NCBI GenBank assembly: GCA_905206365.1
Contig: CAJLHF010000005.1
Location: 25,272 to 89,271, forward strand
DNA from: an uncultured Sutterella sp.
GTDB lineage: Bacteria > Pseudomonadota > Gammaproteobacteria > Burkholderiales > Burkholderiaceae_F
Direction of reading: 5' to 3'
Length of the DNA stretch: 64,000 bases
Shown one piece after another: positions 8,190 to 16,411 of the stretch. The position numbers and the translations under genes were made by a program. The notes under the pieces are model-generated. The model was not told the DNA's origin, made no database searches, and saw nothing but the letters and a program-made list of their open reading frames with translations. Positions within the stretch are counted from its first letter, which is position 1, and the number at the start of each line of letters is the position of its first letter.

Positions 8190-9725
8190 ATGCAAACCTC
8201 CCGTCGATCCTTCCTCGGCCGGGCCGCCGCGGGCCTCGGCCTTGCCGGCTCCGGCTCTCTTCTCGTTCCGGCCGCTCAGGCTGCCGAAAGCGCGACTCCC
8301 GCGTTTGACGCCGTTTACGACATCATCGTCGTCGGTTCGGGCATCAGCGGCACGATGGCCGCGCTTGTGGCCGCCCGTTCGGGCGCCAAGACGCTTCTCA
8401 TCGAAAAGCTGAACCGCCTCGGCGGCACGTCGCGCTACAGCGCGCTCGACTTCTCCTGCGTCGGCAGCGACCGTCAGAAAGCCGAAGGTATCGAAGACAC
8501 GCCCGAAGCCATGGTCGCCGATATGGCGAAAGTGGCGGGAGGTCTCGCCGACCGCGAACGCGCCCTCAACGTGGCGCGCAACACCGCTCGCGCTCAGAAG
8601 ATCATGGCCGAGCACGGCGTGAAGTGGAAGAATCTTCTTAAGCTCGGCGGCCACTCGGCCAAGCGCTGCCTCATCGCCGAAGGGGGCGGTGCCGGCATTT
8701 TGCGCAGCCTCTGGGCGTCGTTCGAACGCTACCCGAACCTCACCGTCATGCCTTCGACGAAGCTCGACGAGCTGATTATGGACGACACCGGCGTGACGGG
8801 CGTTGCCGTGCGCACCCACTACCTCTTCGACGCGTCGCTTGCGAACGACGACCGCGACAACAAGTCGGGCGCCGCCAAGCGTTTCGGCGCCCGTCAGGGC
8901 GTCATCATGGCGACGGGCGGCTACGCGCGCGACAAGGAATTCATGAAGGACGAAGTGCCCTACCTCGAGCACACGTCGAACTCCTGCTCCGAAGGTGCCA
9001 CGGCGGGCGCTCTGAAGAGCATGATCCGTGCGGGCGCCCGCCCCGTGCAGCTCGGTCTCTACCGCTTCAGCTTTGCTTTGCCGACCGAAGACTTCATCTG
9101 GGGCGTCGCGATCGACGCGAAAACCGGGAAGCGCTACTGCGCCGAGTCGCTCGGCCGCAACCCGATTGCGCTCGCGAGCATGCGCGTTCGTCAGTCCTCG
9201 GGCAAGATGCCCTTCATCGTCTACGACGACGCCGCGCTCGAGCTCTTCCACAATCTCGGTCGCGCCGCAAAGAGCCTCGCGGGGCTCAACGGCCGCAACG
9301 GCACGATGTTCAAATTCGACACGCTCGAAGCGCTCGCCCGTCACTTCGATGCGGACCCGAAGGCGCTCCAAGCAACGATCGACGCGTACAACGCCGACAT
9401 CGCCGCCGGTCGCGACTCCGCTTTCGGCAAGGACCTCGAACGCTCCGGCCGCAAAGTCCGACCGATCGGGAAGACCGGTCCCTTCTACGGCATTCCGATG
9501 ACCGCGCGTTGGGATTATTGCCCGGGCGGTATCCTCACCGACACCGAAGCGCGCGCTCTCAAACTCTCCGACGGCACGCCCCTTCCGGGACTTTGGGTGG
9601 TCGGCGAAGCCGCGGGCGGCATTCACGGTGCCGAGCGACTCACGGCCTGCTCGATGCCCGACTGCTCGGTGACGGGCATGCTTGCCGCCGAAAGCGCCGT
9701 CAAATCCGCCAAGAAGAGCCTCTGA
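8190..9725 (+). CDS. Tat-exported FAD-dependent reductase, flavocytochrome c/fumarate reductase family
   Basis: A 511-residue flavoprotein. The N-terminus carries a twin-arginine signal (SRRSFLGRAAAGLGLAG) ending near AQA-A, so it acts in the periplasm. The FAD-binding motif VVGSGISGTMAA is at about 48-58, the second dinucleotide motif MATGGYARD near 240, and the C-terminal GLWVVGEAAGGIHGAERL near 465-485 keeps the arginine used by fumarate-reductase relatives. The usual His-rich substrate stretch (HHTMGG in the family) is replaced by WDYCPGG around residue 441, so the substrate is probably not fumarate. There is no heme domain in the protein; the tetraheme cytochrome gene 14 nt downstream supplies it. 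CGGAGAAA precedes the ATG. Likely controlled by the upstream two-component system. Confidence 0.85.
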   Translation: MQTSRRSFLGRAAAGLGLAGSGSLLVPAAQAAESATPAFDAVYDIIVVGSGISGTMAALVAARSGAKTLLIEKLNRLGGTSRYSALDFSCVGSDRQKAEGIEDTPEAMVADMAKVAGGLADRERALNVARNTARAQKIMAEHGVKWKNLLKLGGHSAKRCLIAEGGGAGILRSLWASFERYPNLTVMPSTKLDELIMDDTGVTGVAVRTHYLFDASLANDDRDNKSGAAKRFGARQGVIMATGGYARDKEFMKDEVPYLEHTSNSCSEGATAGALKSMIRAGARPVQLGLYRFSFALPTEDFIWGVAIDAKTGKRYCAESLGRNPIALASMRVRQSSGKMPFIVYDDAALELFHNLGRAAKSLAGLNGRNGTMFKFDTLEALARHFDADPKALQATIDAYNADIAAGRDSAFGKDLERSGRKVRPIGKTGPFYGIPMTARWDYCPGGILTDTEARALKLSDGTPLPGLWVVGEAAGGIHGAERLTACSMPDCSVTGMLAAESAVKSAKKSL

Positions 9726-9739
9726 CAAGGATGTCATCC

Positions 9740-10129
9740 ATGAAAAAGCACCTCCTTACCGCGGCCTTCGCCGCTCTCCTTCTCACCCCGACCTTTCAGG
9801 CCTCGGCCGTCGACCTGAAGCACAAGGGATTTGAGTGCTCCACCTGTCACGCGAAGGGCTTTACGGCGCCCGACCGCTCGACCTGCCTTACGTGTCACAA
9901 GTCCGACGACATCGTCAAAGCGACGGAACACTTCAATTTCACGACGAGCTTTACGAATCCGGTGACGGGTGAAACGAAGACGAGCATCGCCCCCGTCAAT
10001 CCGCACGACAACTTCCATTTCGGCCGCGACGACCAGTGCGTCAACTGCCACAAGGAACACAAGCCGAGCACGACCACGTGCCAGACGTGCCACGACATCG
10101 AACCCTGGGGTCTCAAAGCCCCGCGCTGA
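9740..10129 (+). CDS. Periplasmic tetraheme cytochrome c
   Basis: Codes for 129 residues: a Sec signal peptide (KKHLLTAAFAALLLTPTFQASA) followed by a mature part with exactly four c-type heme motifs, CSTCH, CLTCH, CVNCH and CQTCH, plus extra histidines for axial ligands. This is the pattern of the small tetraheme cytochrome/cytochrome c3-like domain found fused to or paired with flavocytochrome c reductases. It lies 14 nt after the reductase gene and very probably delivers electrons to it from a membrane quinol dehydrogenase encoded elsewhere. A start at 9731 is also possible. A strong terminator closes the unit. Confidence 0.88.
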   Translation: MKKHLLTAAFAALLLTPTFQASAVDLKHKGFECSTCHAKGFTAPDRSTCLTCHKSDDIVKATEHFNFTTSFTNPVTGETKTSIAPVNPHDNFHFGRDDQCVNCHKEHKPSTTTCQTCHDIEPWGLKAPR

Positions 10130-10152
10130 TGCGCTAGCACCCGAAGTCTTCG

Positions 10153-10179
10153 CCCCGACCGTCCCCCGGTCGGGGTTTT
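10153..10179 (+). terminator. Terminator of reductase-cytochrome unit
   Basis: CCCCGACC (10153-10160) pairs with GGTCGGGG (10168-10175) and is followed by a T-run (TTTTCGTTT). Confidence 0.85.
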
Positions 10180-10217
10180 CGTTTGTTTGCACGCCGCGGT
10201 CAACGGCATGAGATTTT

Positions 10218-10246
10218 TTGCGTAGGGCCTTGAGCTTAGGTACAAT
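10218..10246 (+). promoter_or_regulatory. Promoter of the amino acid permease gene
   Basis: TTGCGT (10218-10223) and TACAAT (10241-10246) with a 17-bp spacer, about 95 bp before the chosen start of the permease gene. Confidence 0.55.
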
Positions 10247-10340
10247 GTCGTGCCTTTTTCAACGGTTGACGTCTTCACCCTCCCGAACCGGAGTCGTCGT
10301 CCGCCTTTCCTGCCTTACAAAAAACCGAATCCCCCTACTC

Positions 10341-11771
10341 ATGTCCGCCGATACAACGCCGCATACGTCCCACGCCGTGGACGACACCTCCTTCGAACGC
10401 ACGATGAAGGCCCGACATCTGATCATGCTCTCCCTGGGCGGCGTGATCGGAACGGGTCTTTTTTTCAACACGGGCTTTGTGATCGGCGAAGTCGGTGCGC
10501 TCGGCACCGTTCTCGCCTACCTCGTCGGTGCCACGCTCGTTTATTTCGTCATGCTTTCGCTCGGCGAACTGTGCGTGGCGATGCCCCACACCGGAAGCTT
10601 CCACCTCTACACCTCGAAGTACATTTCCCCGCGCGTGGGCTTTACCGTCGCGTGGCTCTACTGGCTCACCTGCACGGTCTGCGTCGGGACGTCCCTTCTC
10701 GGCGCGGGCCTCTCCATGCAGTATTGGTTTCCCGACACGCCGGTCTGGTTCTGGTGCCTCGTCTTTTGCGTGCTCGTTCTCGGCATGAACGTCTTTACGA
10801 GCCGGCTTTTTGCGGAAGGCGAATTCGTCTTCTCGCTCATCAAGGTGGTGACGATTCAAGTCTTCATCATCTTGGGCGGCCTCGCCGTCTTCGGCGTCAT
10901 TCCGCTTGCCGACGGCTCGCCCGCCCCCTACTTCAAGAACCTCACCGAAGCGGGTCCCTTCCCGAACGGCATCCTCCCGATGGTAACGACCATGGTGGCC
11001 GTCTTCTTCGCCTTCTCGGGAACGGAACTCATCGGCGTCGCGGCGGGTGAAACGGAAAACCCGCAACGCGTCATCCCGATGGCGATTCGCACGACGGTGG
11101 TGCGCCTCGTCGTCTTTTTCATCGGTACGATCGTCATTCTCGCAGCGCTTCTTCCGCCCGAAGAAGCGACGATCCTGAAGAGTCCCTTCGTGACGATTTT
11201 CGAGCGCCTCGGCATCCCCTACGCCGCGAGCATCTTCAATTTCGTGATTCTCACGGCCGTCGTTTCCGCCGCCAACGCCAACCTCTTTGCGAGCGGTCGC
11301 ATGCTCTGGTCGCTCTCTAAGGACGGCATGCTTCCCAAAGCCCTCGCGAAGCAAAGCAAAAACGGTCTGCCCGTCACGGCGCTCGTCGTTTCAATGTTGG
11401 GCGGTTGGGCCACACTCGTCACTTCTGTCGTGGCGGCCGATACGGTCTTCGTTTTTCTTACGGCCCTCTGCGGCTTCTCGGTCGTGGTCGTCTGGATGTC
11501 GATCAGCCTCGCGCACATCAACTTTCGCAAGCGCTGGCTCGAAGAAGGCCGGTCGCTCGACGAGCTTCCCTACCGCGCGCCCTGGTTCCCGTTCGTGCCG
11601 ATCGCCGCCATCGTACTTTGCTGCATCGCTTGCGTCGGCCTTGCCTTCGACCCCGAGCAGCGCCTGGCGTTGATCGTCGGCCTTCCCTTCTTCATCGGGT
11701 GCCTGCTCGTCTATCCGAAGCTTGCCGCGCGGCGTCCGCAGCACGGCGAGCCTCAAGAAGTTGCGCCCTGA
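10341..11771 (+). CDS. Amino acid permease, AAT family (APC superfamily)
   Basis: A 476-residue, 12-segment inner-membrane permease. The first helix contains the family signature [19 protein letters not shown] (near residues 35-53), followed by [19 protein letters not shown]. The later GSG-like loop ([20 protein letters not shown]) is typical of AAT-type proton-coupled permeases such as S-methylmethionine, lysine or aromatic carriers. The closest remembered pattern is MmuP-like, but the substrate cannot be fixed. The ATG at 10341 gives the standard family N-terminus; no strong ribosome site is visible and longer frames upstream look non-coding. The gene stands alone behind its own promoter. 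Confidence 0.85.
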   Translation: MSADTTPHTSHAVDDTSFERTMKARHLIMLSLGGVIGTGLFFNTGFVIGEVGALGTVLAYLVGATLVYFVMLSLGELCVAMPHTGSFHLYTSKYISPRVGFTVAWLYWLTCTVCVGTSLLGAGLSMQYWFPDTPVWFWCLVFCVLVLGMNVFTSRLFAEGEFVFSLIKVVTIQVFIILGGLAVFGVIPLADGSPAPYFKNLTEAGPFPNGILPMVTTMVAVFFAFSGTELIGVAAGETENPQRVIPMAIRTTVVRLVVFFIGTIVILAALLPPEEATILKSPFVTIFERLGIPYAASIFNFVILTAVVSAANANLFASGRMLWSLSKDGMLPKALAKQSKNGLPVTALVVSMLGGWATLVTSVVAADTVFVFLTALCGFSVVVVWMSISLAHINFRKRWLEEGRSLDELPYRAPWFPFVPIAAIVLCCIACVGLAFDPEQRLALIVGLPFFIGCLLVYPKLAARRPQHGEPQEVAP

Positions 11772-11800
11772 GGCCCGTTCCTCATCCGCGATATGCGGAT

Positions 11801-11829
11801 TTGAAAAATTCGCTCCTCTTCAGTACAAT
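11801..11829 (+). promoter_or_regulatory. Promoter of tRNA-Ser(UGA)
   Basis: TTGAAA (11801-11806) and TACAAT (11824-11829) with a 17-bp spacer, ending 14 bp before the tRNA. Confidence 0.75.
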
Positions 11830-11843
11830 CCAACGATCTTTTT

Positions 11844-11931
11844 GGAGGCGTGGCAGAGCGGTTGAATGCACCGGTCTTGAAAACCGGCAACTCGCAAGGG
11901 TTCATGAGTTCGAATCTCATCGCCTCCGCCA
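11844..11931 (+). tRNA. tRNA-Ser(UGA)
   Basis: An 88-nt class II tRNA. Acceptor GGAGGCG (11844-11850) pairs with CGCCTCC (11921-11927), and CCA is encoded (11929-11931). The anticodon stem CCGGT/ACCGG holds loop CTTGAAA, giving anticodon TGA (reads UCA and related serine codons). The long variable arm and the T loop TTCGAAT are intact. A promoter and terminator flank it. Confidence 0.95.
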
Positions 11932-11935
11932 AAAC

Positions 11936-11974
11936 AAAAAATCCCGAGTGTCGTGATGACCCTCGGGATTTTTT
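11936..11974 (+). terminator. Terminator after tRNA-Ser(UGA)
   Basis: AAAAAATCCCGAG pairs with CTCGGGATTTTTT across a 13-nt loop, ending in a long T-run. Confidence 0.85.
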
Positions 11975-12395
11975 TTTGCACTTCTTCAGAAGGAAACAGC
12001 CTCCGAGAGTCGAGCTGACTCCGGAGTTAGCCGAGGGTTGCCTGCGAACTTGCAGGCAACCTAGGCCCTAGCTTACACCTCCGCCACTGCGGAGAAATCG
12101 GCTTACTGCGACGTCGAAGAACTCATCGAGAGGCCTCTCGACGAGGAGGGACGTGCGCAAAACGAGGACACCCCCACTATCGTGGGGACGACCGGTGCGT
12201 TCGAGATCGCGCCACCAACCCTTCGTAATAACCAGTTTCTCAACAAGAAAAAGCCTTGGCATCATTCGGATGCCGAGGCTCTTGGTGCTGGTCGCGCTGT
12301 CGTGCAAACCGTATCTGTTCGAGAATTCGATTGAGGTTCTCGATTTTTTGGAAGTCCCCTCATGTTTGCGTAGCTACCTGCTCAACAGCGTGCCC

Positions 12396-12420
12396 CAGAA
12401 TTGATATATCATTGACACAC
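12396..12420 (+). repeat. IS-end-like repeat, copy 1
   Basis: Reads CAGAATTGATATATCATTGA followed by CACAC. It is nearly identical to copy 2 at 12469-12490 and to the inverted copy at 12609-12630. Read outward it begins TGTCAATGAT, the form of an insertion-sequence terminal repeat (several families begin with TGT). Confidence 0.55.
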
Positions 12421-12468
12421 CGACCAGGCAATTGAGAAGCTTTCGCTTCATCGGGTTTCAGTTACCAC

Positions 12469-12490
12469 CAGAATTGATCATCATTGACAC
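12469..12490 (+). repeat. IS-end-like repeat, copy 2
   Basis: Reads CAGAATTGATCATCATTGAC plus AC. It is in direct orientation to copy 1, 73 bp away. Closely spaced direct copies near one end are known from IS21-type elements, where they bind transposase; that link is an inference. Confidence 0.55.
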
Positions 12491-12608
12491 AGCCCGATTA
12501 TTTTCGCATTTACAGATCTTTAAACAGCTTTCGACTCTTCACAACTTCGAAAACCGTTCGGTTGTATTGCTTCTTGCTTTTTTTCGAAGTTTTCCTAAGA
12601 TTCGTTGC

Positions 12609-12630
12609 GTCAATGATAGATCAAGTTCTG
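12609..12630 (-). repeat. IS-end-like repeat, inverted copy 3
   Basis: Plus strand reads GTCAATGATAGATCAAGTTC then TG, an imperfect inverted copy of the other two repeats. Confidence 0.5.
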
Positions 12631-12722
12631 ATGGGGAAATCGCCTCCGGGCGAGCTGAAATCCCTTAAAGTTAAGCTTGGCTCCGGCCACTGTTTGCTCC
12701 ATTTCGAGTACACATCCGGGGA

Positions 12723-12752
12723 TGGAAAGGCACCGCAGGGTGCCTTTCCTTT
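12723..12752 (+). terminator. Orphan intrinsic terminator
   Basis: GGAAAGGCACC pairs with GGTGCCTTTCC around loop GCAG and is followed by TTTTCTTTTC. No intact gene lies directly upstream, so it may belong to a lost gene or an unrecognised small RNA in the preceding AT-rich segment. Confidence 0.7.
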
Positions 12753-12871
12753 TCTTTTCTTCACTTTTTGTACTTTAGTCTAATATATTCGTGGGAACCG
12801 CCCCCGGAACGCTCAGTGGGCCATTTAAAAAAAAACGGTTTCCCTTCAGTACAATCAGCGGACGCAGGCGA

Positions 12872-12947
12872 GGAGAAGTGGCAGAGCGGTTCTTGAAAAC
12901 CGGCGGTCCTAACGGGCTCGTGAGTTCGAATCTCACCATCTCCGCCA
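12872..12947 (+). pseudogene. tRNA-Ser(UGA)-like pseudogene with internal deletion
   Basis: A 76-nt tRNA-like sequence with serine-tRNA features: GGAGAAG start, GTGGCAGAGCGGT, loop CTTGAAA with anticodon TGA, long variable arm, T arm GTGAGTTCGAATCTCAC and encoded CCA. Compared with the intact copy at 11844-11931 it lacks 12 nt covering the 3' side of the D arm and the 5' side of the anticodon stem, consistent with slippage between two CGGT repeats. One acceptor pair (A-A) is also mismatched. It should not fold as a working tRNA. A TACAAT -10 element lies at 12850-12855. Confidence 0.85.
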
Positions 12948-13099
12948 TGTCATGCGCCTTGCCCCGACCGGATAGCCGATCGGGGTTTGTTGTATCCGCA
13001 GCTCTCGCCGAACAGTACAACCTTCCCCACCCTCTCTCTTACGCGCGTAACTCCGCGGGCGATACTTCCTTCCAAACAGCTTCTCAAGGGAGGAAATCC

Positions 13100-14653
13100 A
13101 TGATCACCCGCCGAAATCTGCTTTGCACTTCGGGTGCCCTGCTGGCGACGACGCTTGCGGGATGCGCCGCGGCGACGGCCCCTCTGGAGGGGCCCGGTGC
13201 CGTGAACGACGTCGTTGCATTGCCCGCCGGGAAAATCCGGGGGAGCGTTCACAACGGCATTCGCGTCTTCCGAAACGTCCCCTTCGGTGCGAACCCCTAC
13301 ACGCCCGAACGTCGCTTCCGCCACTCGGTTCCGCCCGAACCCTGGACGGGCGTGCGCGACTGCACGAAGCCGGGAGCGATTCCCCTGCAACCCGATCGCA
13401 ACGGTCCCGGGATGATCGGAGGGGGCGACGCGCTCGTACTCAATCTCTGGGCTCCCGCAGACGGCAAGAATCTTCCCGTCATGGTGTGGATCCCCGGGGG
13501 CGGCTCCACGAACTGCGACAACAACGATCCCCGCTTTGACGGCACGCGTTTTGCCGAAGACGGCGTCGTACTCGTGACGCTCAACTATCGCGTCAACGTC
13601 GACGGCTTTTTGAAGCTCGAAGACGGGGATGCGAACTGCGGTCTCTCCGACATGATTCTCGGCCTCAAGTGGGTGCACGACAACATCGCTCTTTTCGGCG
13701 GCGACCCCAACCGCGTCACGGTCTTCGGCCAGTCCGCGGGCGGCACGCACACGACGAGTCTCATCGCCTCGCCCAAAACGAAAGGGCTTTTCTCTCAGGC
13801 GATCATTCAGAGTCCGTCGGCCGTCGCCCAGTGGCGCAACGAAGCCGATGCACGCAAGGCTGCGAAGCGCCTTGCCGACTTCCTCGGCGTGCCGCCCACT
13901 CGAGCAGGCTTTGCGTCGCTTACCAACGACGAGCTCGTCGCCTTCAAGAAGTTGGTCGGTCAACTCTCGAAGGACCCCGACTGGTCGCTTTTCGCTCAGG
14001 GCAACACGGCGCTCTTCAAGCCTTACGTCGAGCACGACATCCTGCAAGATCGCCCCGTCGACGCGATTCGTGCGGGAGCGGCTACGGGAATTCGCGTGAT
14101 CTCGGGTTGTACGAAGGAAGAGTGGCGCAATTACGTTGTTCCGAACGGTGCGATCGACCGCATCGGCTACGACGCCGTGAAGATGCTTACGGCAAGCCTC
14201 GGCCTTCCTTCGAGCATCGCCGAAGACTACCGCGCCGCGGGCCACGGCCGCACGACGGGCGAAGTCTTCACGCGCATGCAGGGCGACCTTATTTTCCGCA
14301 TGCCCTGCAACCGACTGCTTGAATCGCTAGCCCCTGTTTGGGCTTACTCGTTCGAATGGGAAAGCCCCGTGACGGGGAAGACCGGGCAGAAGCGCGGTGC
14401 CGCTCATTCGAGCGACGTGTCTTTCGTCTTCGACACCATCGCCGCCCCAACTGCCGTTGTGATCAACGGCGCCGACGCGCCGCAAGCGTTGGCCGACGCC
14501 ATGCACGGGGCTTGGGTGCGCTTTGCGAAGACGGGCGACCCGGGCTGGGAACCGTTCGACCTCGAACGTCGCGCCACGCGTCGCTTTGCCGATGAAGTGA
14601 GTACGGTGCTCGACCCGTGGGCGTTCGAGCGCAAGACGCTCATCGTTCCTTAA
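13100..14653 (+). CDS. Carboxylesterase type B, exported lipoprotein-like
   Basis: Encodes 517 residues of the alpha/beta-hydrolase type B esterase family, which cleaves carboxylic esters. The catalytic serine S212 sits in FGQSAGGTH; the family's GGG oxyanion loop is seen as WIPGGGST near 130-136 and the catalytic histidine probably in GAAHSSDVSFVF near 434. The N-terminus has twin arginines (TRRNLL) and a lipobox LAGC with Cys22, so it is probably Tat-exported and lipid-anchored. AGGGAGGAAA precedes the ATG. It stands alone with its own terminator. Natural substrate unknown. Confidence 0.87.
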   Translation: MITRRNLLCTSGALLATTLAGCAAATAPLEGPGAVNDVVALPAGKIRGSVHNGIRVFRNVPFGANPYTPERRFRHSVPPEPWTGVRDCTKPGAIPLQPDRNGPGMIGGGDALVLNLWAPADGKNLPVMVWIPGGGSTNCDNNDPRFDGTRFAEDGVVLVTLNYRVNVDGFLKLEDGDANCGLSDMILGLKWVHDNIALFGGDPNRVTVFGQSAGGTHTTSLIASPKTKGLFSQAIIQSPSAVAQWRNEADARKAAKRLADFLGVPPTRAGFASLTNDELVAFKKLVGQLSKDPDWSLFAQGNTALFKPYVEHDILQDRPVDAIRAGAATGIRVISGCTKEEWRNYVVPNGAIDRIGYDAVKMLTASLGLPSSIAEDYRAAGHGRTTGEVFTRMQGDLIFRMPCNRLLESLAPVWAYSFEWESPVTGKTGQKRGAAHSSDVSFVFDTIAAPTAVVINGADAPQALADAMHGAWVRFAKTGDPGWEPFDLERRATRRFADEVSTVLDPWAFERKTLIVP

Positions 14654-14661
14654 GACGAGCG

Positions 14662-14692
14662 GCCCCGGGAAGGTTCCCGGGGCGTTTCTTTT
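14662..14692. terminator. Terminator between convergent genes
   Basis: GCCCCGGGA (14662-14670) pairs with TCCCGGGGC (14675-14683), followed on the plus strand by GTTTCTTTTTTTT. It serves the esterase gene; the convergent minus-strand gene ends at 14696. Confidence 0.85.
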
Positions 14693-14695
14693 TTT

Positions 14696-15271
14696 TCAGC
14701 GCTGAGCGGCGTCCATCAAGCGTTGCAGTGCATCGCGACGCCGGATCTCTTCGTCTCGACGTCGGACTTCTTCGTCCATGCGACGCACGCGCTCTTCATC
14801 GGCCCTGCGTCGACGCTCGTCTTCGCGCTGCCGACGAGCCTCCGCTTCACGCTCGCGTCGAGCGCGCTCCGCGTCGCGGCGTCGAATCTCTTCATCGCGA
14901 CGGCGCACTTCTTCGTCGCGGCGCCGAACCTCATCGTCGTTCCAATCGTTCCGATCTCGGTCGCGATCTCGATCGCGGCGATCATCGCGATCTTTACGAT
15001 CCTTTCGTTCGTTGCGCCTTTCTTCGCGATAGCGCTTCCGCCAGTACGCGTCCCACTCCTTTTCATCGTACCGACGACCGCGGTACTCGTACGTCCCGTC
15101 GGGATCCCGTTTCCAGTCGCGTCGGTACTCGTCGGCAAAGCGCTGCAGCTGCTCTCGAGATACCTCTTCGAGAATGGTCCCGATGACCGTCTCGGTAGCC
15201 CGGGCAACCTGGGTTGAGAGGACCACGGCGGCCACCGCAGCGGTGAGAAGTCGTCGTCGATTCGAGATCAT
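14696..15271 (-). CDS. Secreted protein with Arg/Asp/Glu charged repeats
   Basis: A 191-residue protein with a signal peptide (NRRRLLTAAVAAVVLSTQVARA) and a mature part that begins with a short globular-looking segment (EEVSREQLQRFADEYRRDWK; DGTYEYRGRRYDEKEWDAYW). Most of the rest is repeats of VRRRDEE/IRRRDEE type and RDRDRDRN runs, predicted to form a long highly charged helix or coiled coil. The conserved part before the repeats resembles small periplasmic proteins of unknown function. The repetitive codons make the opposite strand open too, but the signal peptide and codon bias support this strand. Function unknown; an envelope structural role is possible. Confidence 0.75.
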   Translation of the reverse strand: MISNRRRLLTAAVAAVVLSTQVARATETVIGTILEEVSREQLQRFADEYRRDWKRDPDGTYEYRGRRYDEKEWDAYWRKRYREERRNERKDRKDRDDRRDRDRDRDRNDWNDDEVRRRDEEVRRRDEEIRRRDAERARREREAEARRQREDERRRRADEERVRRMDEEVRRRDEEIRRRDALQRLMDAAQR

Positions 15272-15501
15272 AGGCCCTCCTTTTTGAGTGAGTATTCACA
15301 CATATTTACTTTAGCGGCTTCACCGGCGGAGCTCAACAGCGGGACCGGCCGAACGAAATGCCGACCTCCCTTCCATAATTTCTTCAGCCATAGGTGCTTT
15401 CTATTGCCGATACGTCGCCTCCGTGACGTCTTCGATCGTACCCCCTATTATTAGACACGTGGAAATTCTTTTCCGGGAGTGTCGGCAACCATCCTGACGG
15501 C

Positions 15502-15536
15502 GAGCCTGATCCCCTCGGATCGAGGCTCAAGTTTTT
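15502..15536 (+). terminator. Terminator-like hairpin in an empty region
   Basis: GAGCCTGATCC (15502-15512) pairs with GGATCGAGGCTC (15517-15528, one bulge) and is followed by AAGTTTTT. It lies in the gene-free stretch 15272-15910, where no coding sequence or known RNA was recognised. It may end an unrecognised small transcript starting around 15300-15450. Confidence 0.45.
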
Positions 15537-15910
15537 CCAAGAAAACCAGCACAATTCCTTCCTCACTCAAGCTTGCTCACCGTCCGTTGAGCTGAAACGC
15601 ATGATGGCGTGGCATTGGAAAGGGCGTCGGCATGTATCCCGAACCTCACCCCGAGTTCGACGTCTTCGAACGAACCGTTCGACGCATCATTGTCCGACTG
15701 GTGTTTTTCCCGACCCCGCGCTCGCGCACGACGCGGTAAGGTAACCGCTCGGTCACGCGCGCAGGGCGACTGCCTGCGCCGCGTCTTTTCCGAGTTTCCG
15801 CCAAGGAACAAACTTGGAAGACGGAAGTTACCGAACTCACCCCAACCACTTGAAAGGAGGCGGCGCTTTCCGCGCACTCTCGTGCGCCTCTTCGGAGCGC
15901 CGAAACGACT

Positions 15911-16336
15911 ATGAATCTTCGTATCGCCGCCGCGGCTTTCTCGGCCGTTGCCATGCTCTGCAGCTCGGTCTACGCTCAGGAGCCCGTCAACCCGCAGCCC
16001 GCCACGCCGCTCACCTACGAAAATCCCGCCTACCAGAAGATCACGCCCGACGTCGCGAAGAAGATGATGGAAGAAGGCGGCGTGGTTGTGATCGACGTGC
16101 GCGAACCCAACGAATACGCCGAAGGCCACGTCAAGGGTGCCGTGAACGTTCCGCTCTCGACCCTGAAGCCCGGCGTCAAGCTCGAAGCCGCCCCCGACCT
16201 CAATCAAAAGGTGCTCGTGCAGTGCAAGTCGGGTGTTCGTGCCGAAAAGGCCTCGAAGATTCTCGTTGAATCGGGTTACAAGCACGTTTACAACTTTTAC
16301 GGGACGAGCCAGTGGCCGTTCGGTCTCGTGAAGTAA
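15911..16336 (+). CDS. Periplasmic rhodanese-like protein
   Basis: A 141-residue single-domain rhodanese with a signal peptide (MNLRIAAAAFSAVAMLC...VYA-Q). The domain shows VIDVREPNEYAEGHVKGAVN (about 60-79) and the active-site loop QCKSGVR with Cys105, which forms the persulfide in sulfur transfer. Single-domain periplasmic rhodaneses are thought to handle sulfane sulfur or redox stress; the acceptor is unknown. The gene is monocistronic and ends at a strong terminator shared with the convergent LysR gene. Confidence 0.85.
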   Translation: MNLRIAAAAFSAVAMLCSSVYAQEPVNPQPATPLTYENPAYQKITPDVAKKMMEEGGVVVIDVREPNEYAEGHVKGAVNVPLSTLKPGVKLEAAPDLNQKVLVQCKSGVRAEKASKILVESGYKHVYNFYGTSQWPFGLVK

Positions 16337-16361
16337 GCGTCAACTTACTTTAAAGACCTTG

Positions 16362-16399
16362 AAAAAGCCCGAAGCAATATTAAGCTTCGGGCTTTTTCG
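16362..16399. terminator. Bidirectional terminator between rhodanese and LysR genes
   Basis: AAAAAGCCCGAAGC (16362-16375) pairs with GCTTCGGGCTTTTT (16384-16397). A- and T-rich arms on both sides suit termination in both directions. Confidence 0.85.
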
Positions 16400-16411
16400 T
16401 TTTGCCTTTCG

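Larger units (their letters stand above)
11975..12871. other. Decayed AT-richer intergenic region with IS-like end repeats
   Basis: About 0.9 kb between two tRNA-Ser copies, visibly lower in GC than its surroundings. No convincing gene remains: the best open frame is 12068-12307 on the minus strand (80 residues, unrecognised). Three copies of a CAGAA-TTGAT-like/TCATTGAC sequence are present (see repeats), and a terminator hairpin lies at 12723-12750. Most likely it is a mobile-element remnant or a collapsed insertion. Confidence 0.6.

Noticed and set aside
12166..12194. A 29-nt stretch (GGACACCCCCACTATCGTGG ending GGGACGACCG) resembling a type I-E CRISPR repeat
   Set aside because: Only one copy is present; no second repeat at spacer distance, no leader and no cas genes nearby.
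12432..12783. Short frames in the AT-rich region after tRNA-Ser
   Set aside because: They overlap the IS-like repeats and a terminator, lack ribosome sites and match nothing recognised.
15609..15914. 101-residue frame in the gap before the rhodanese gene
   Set aside because: Arginine/serine-rich composition typical of random high-GC frames and it runs into the rhodanese start region.
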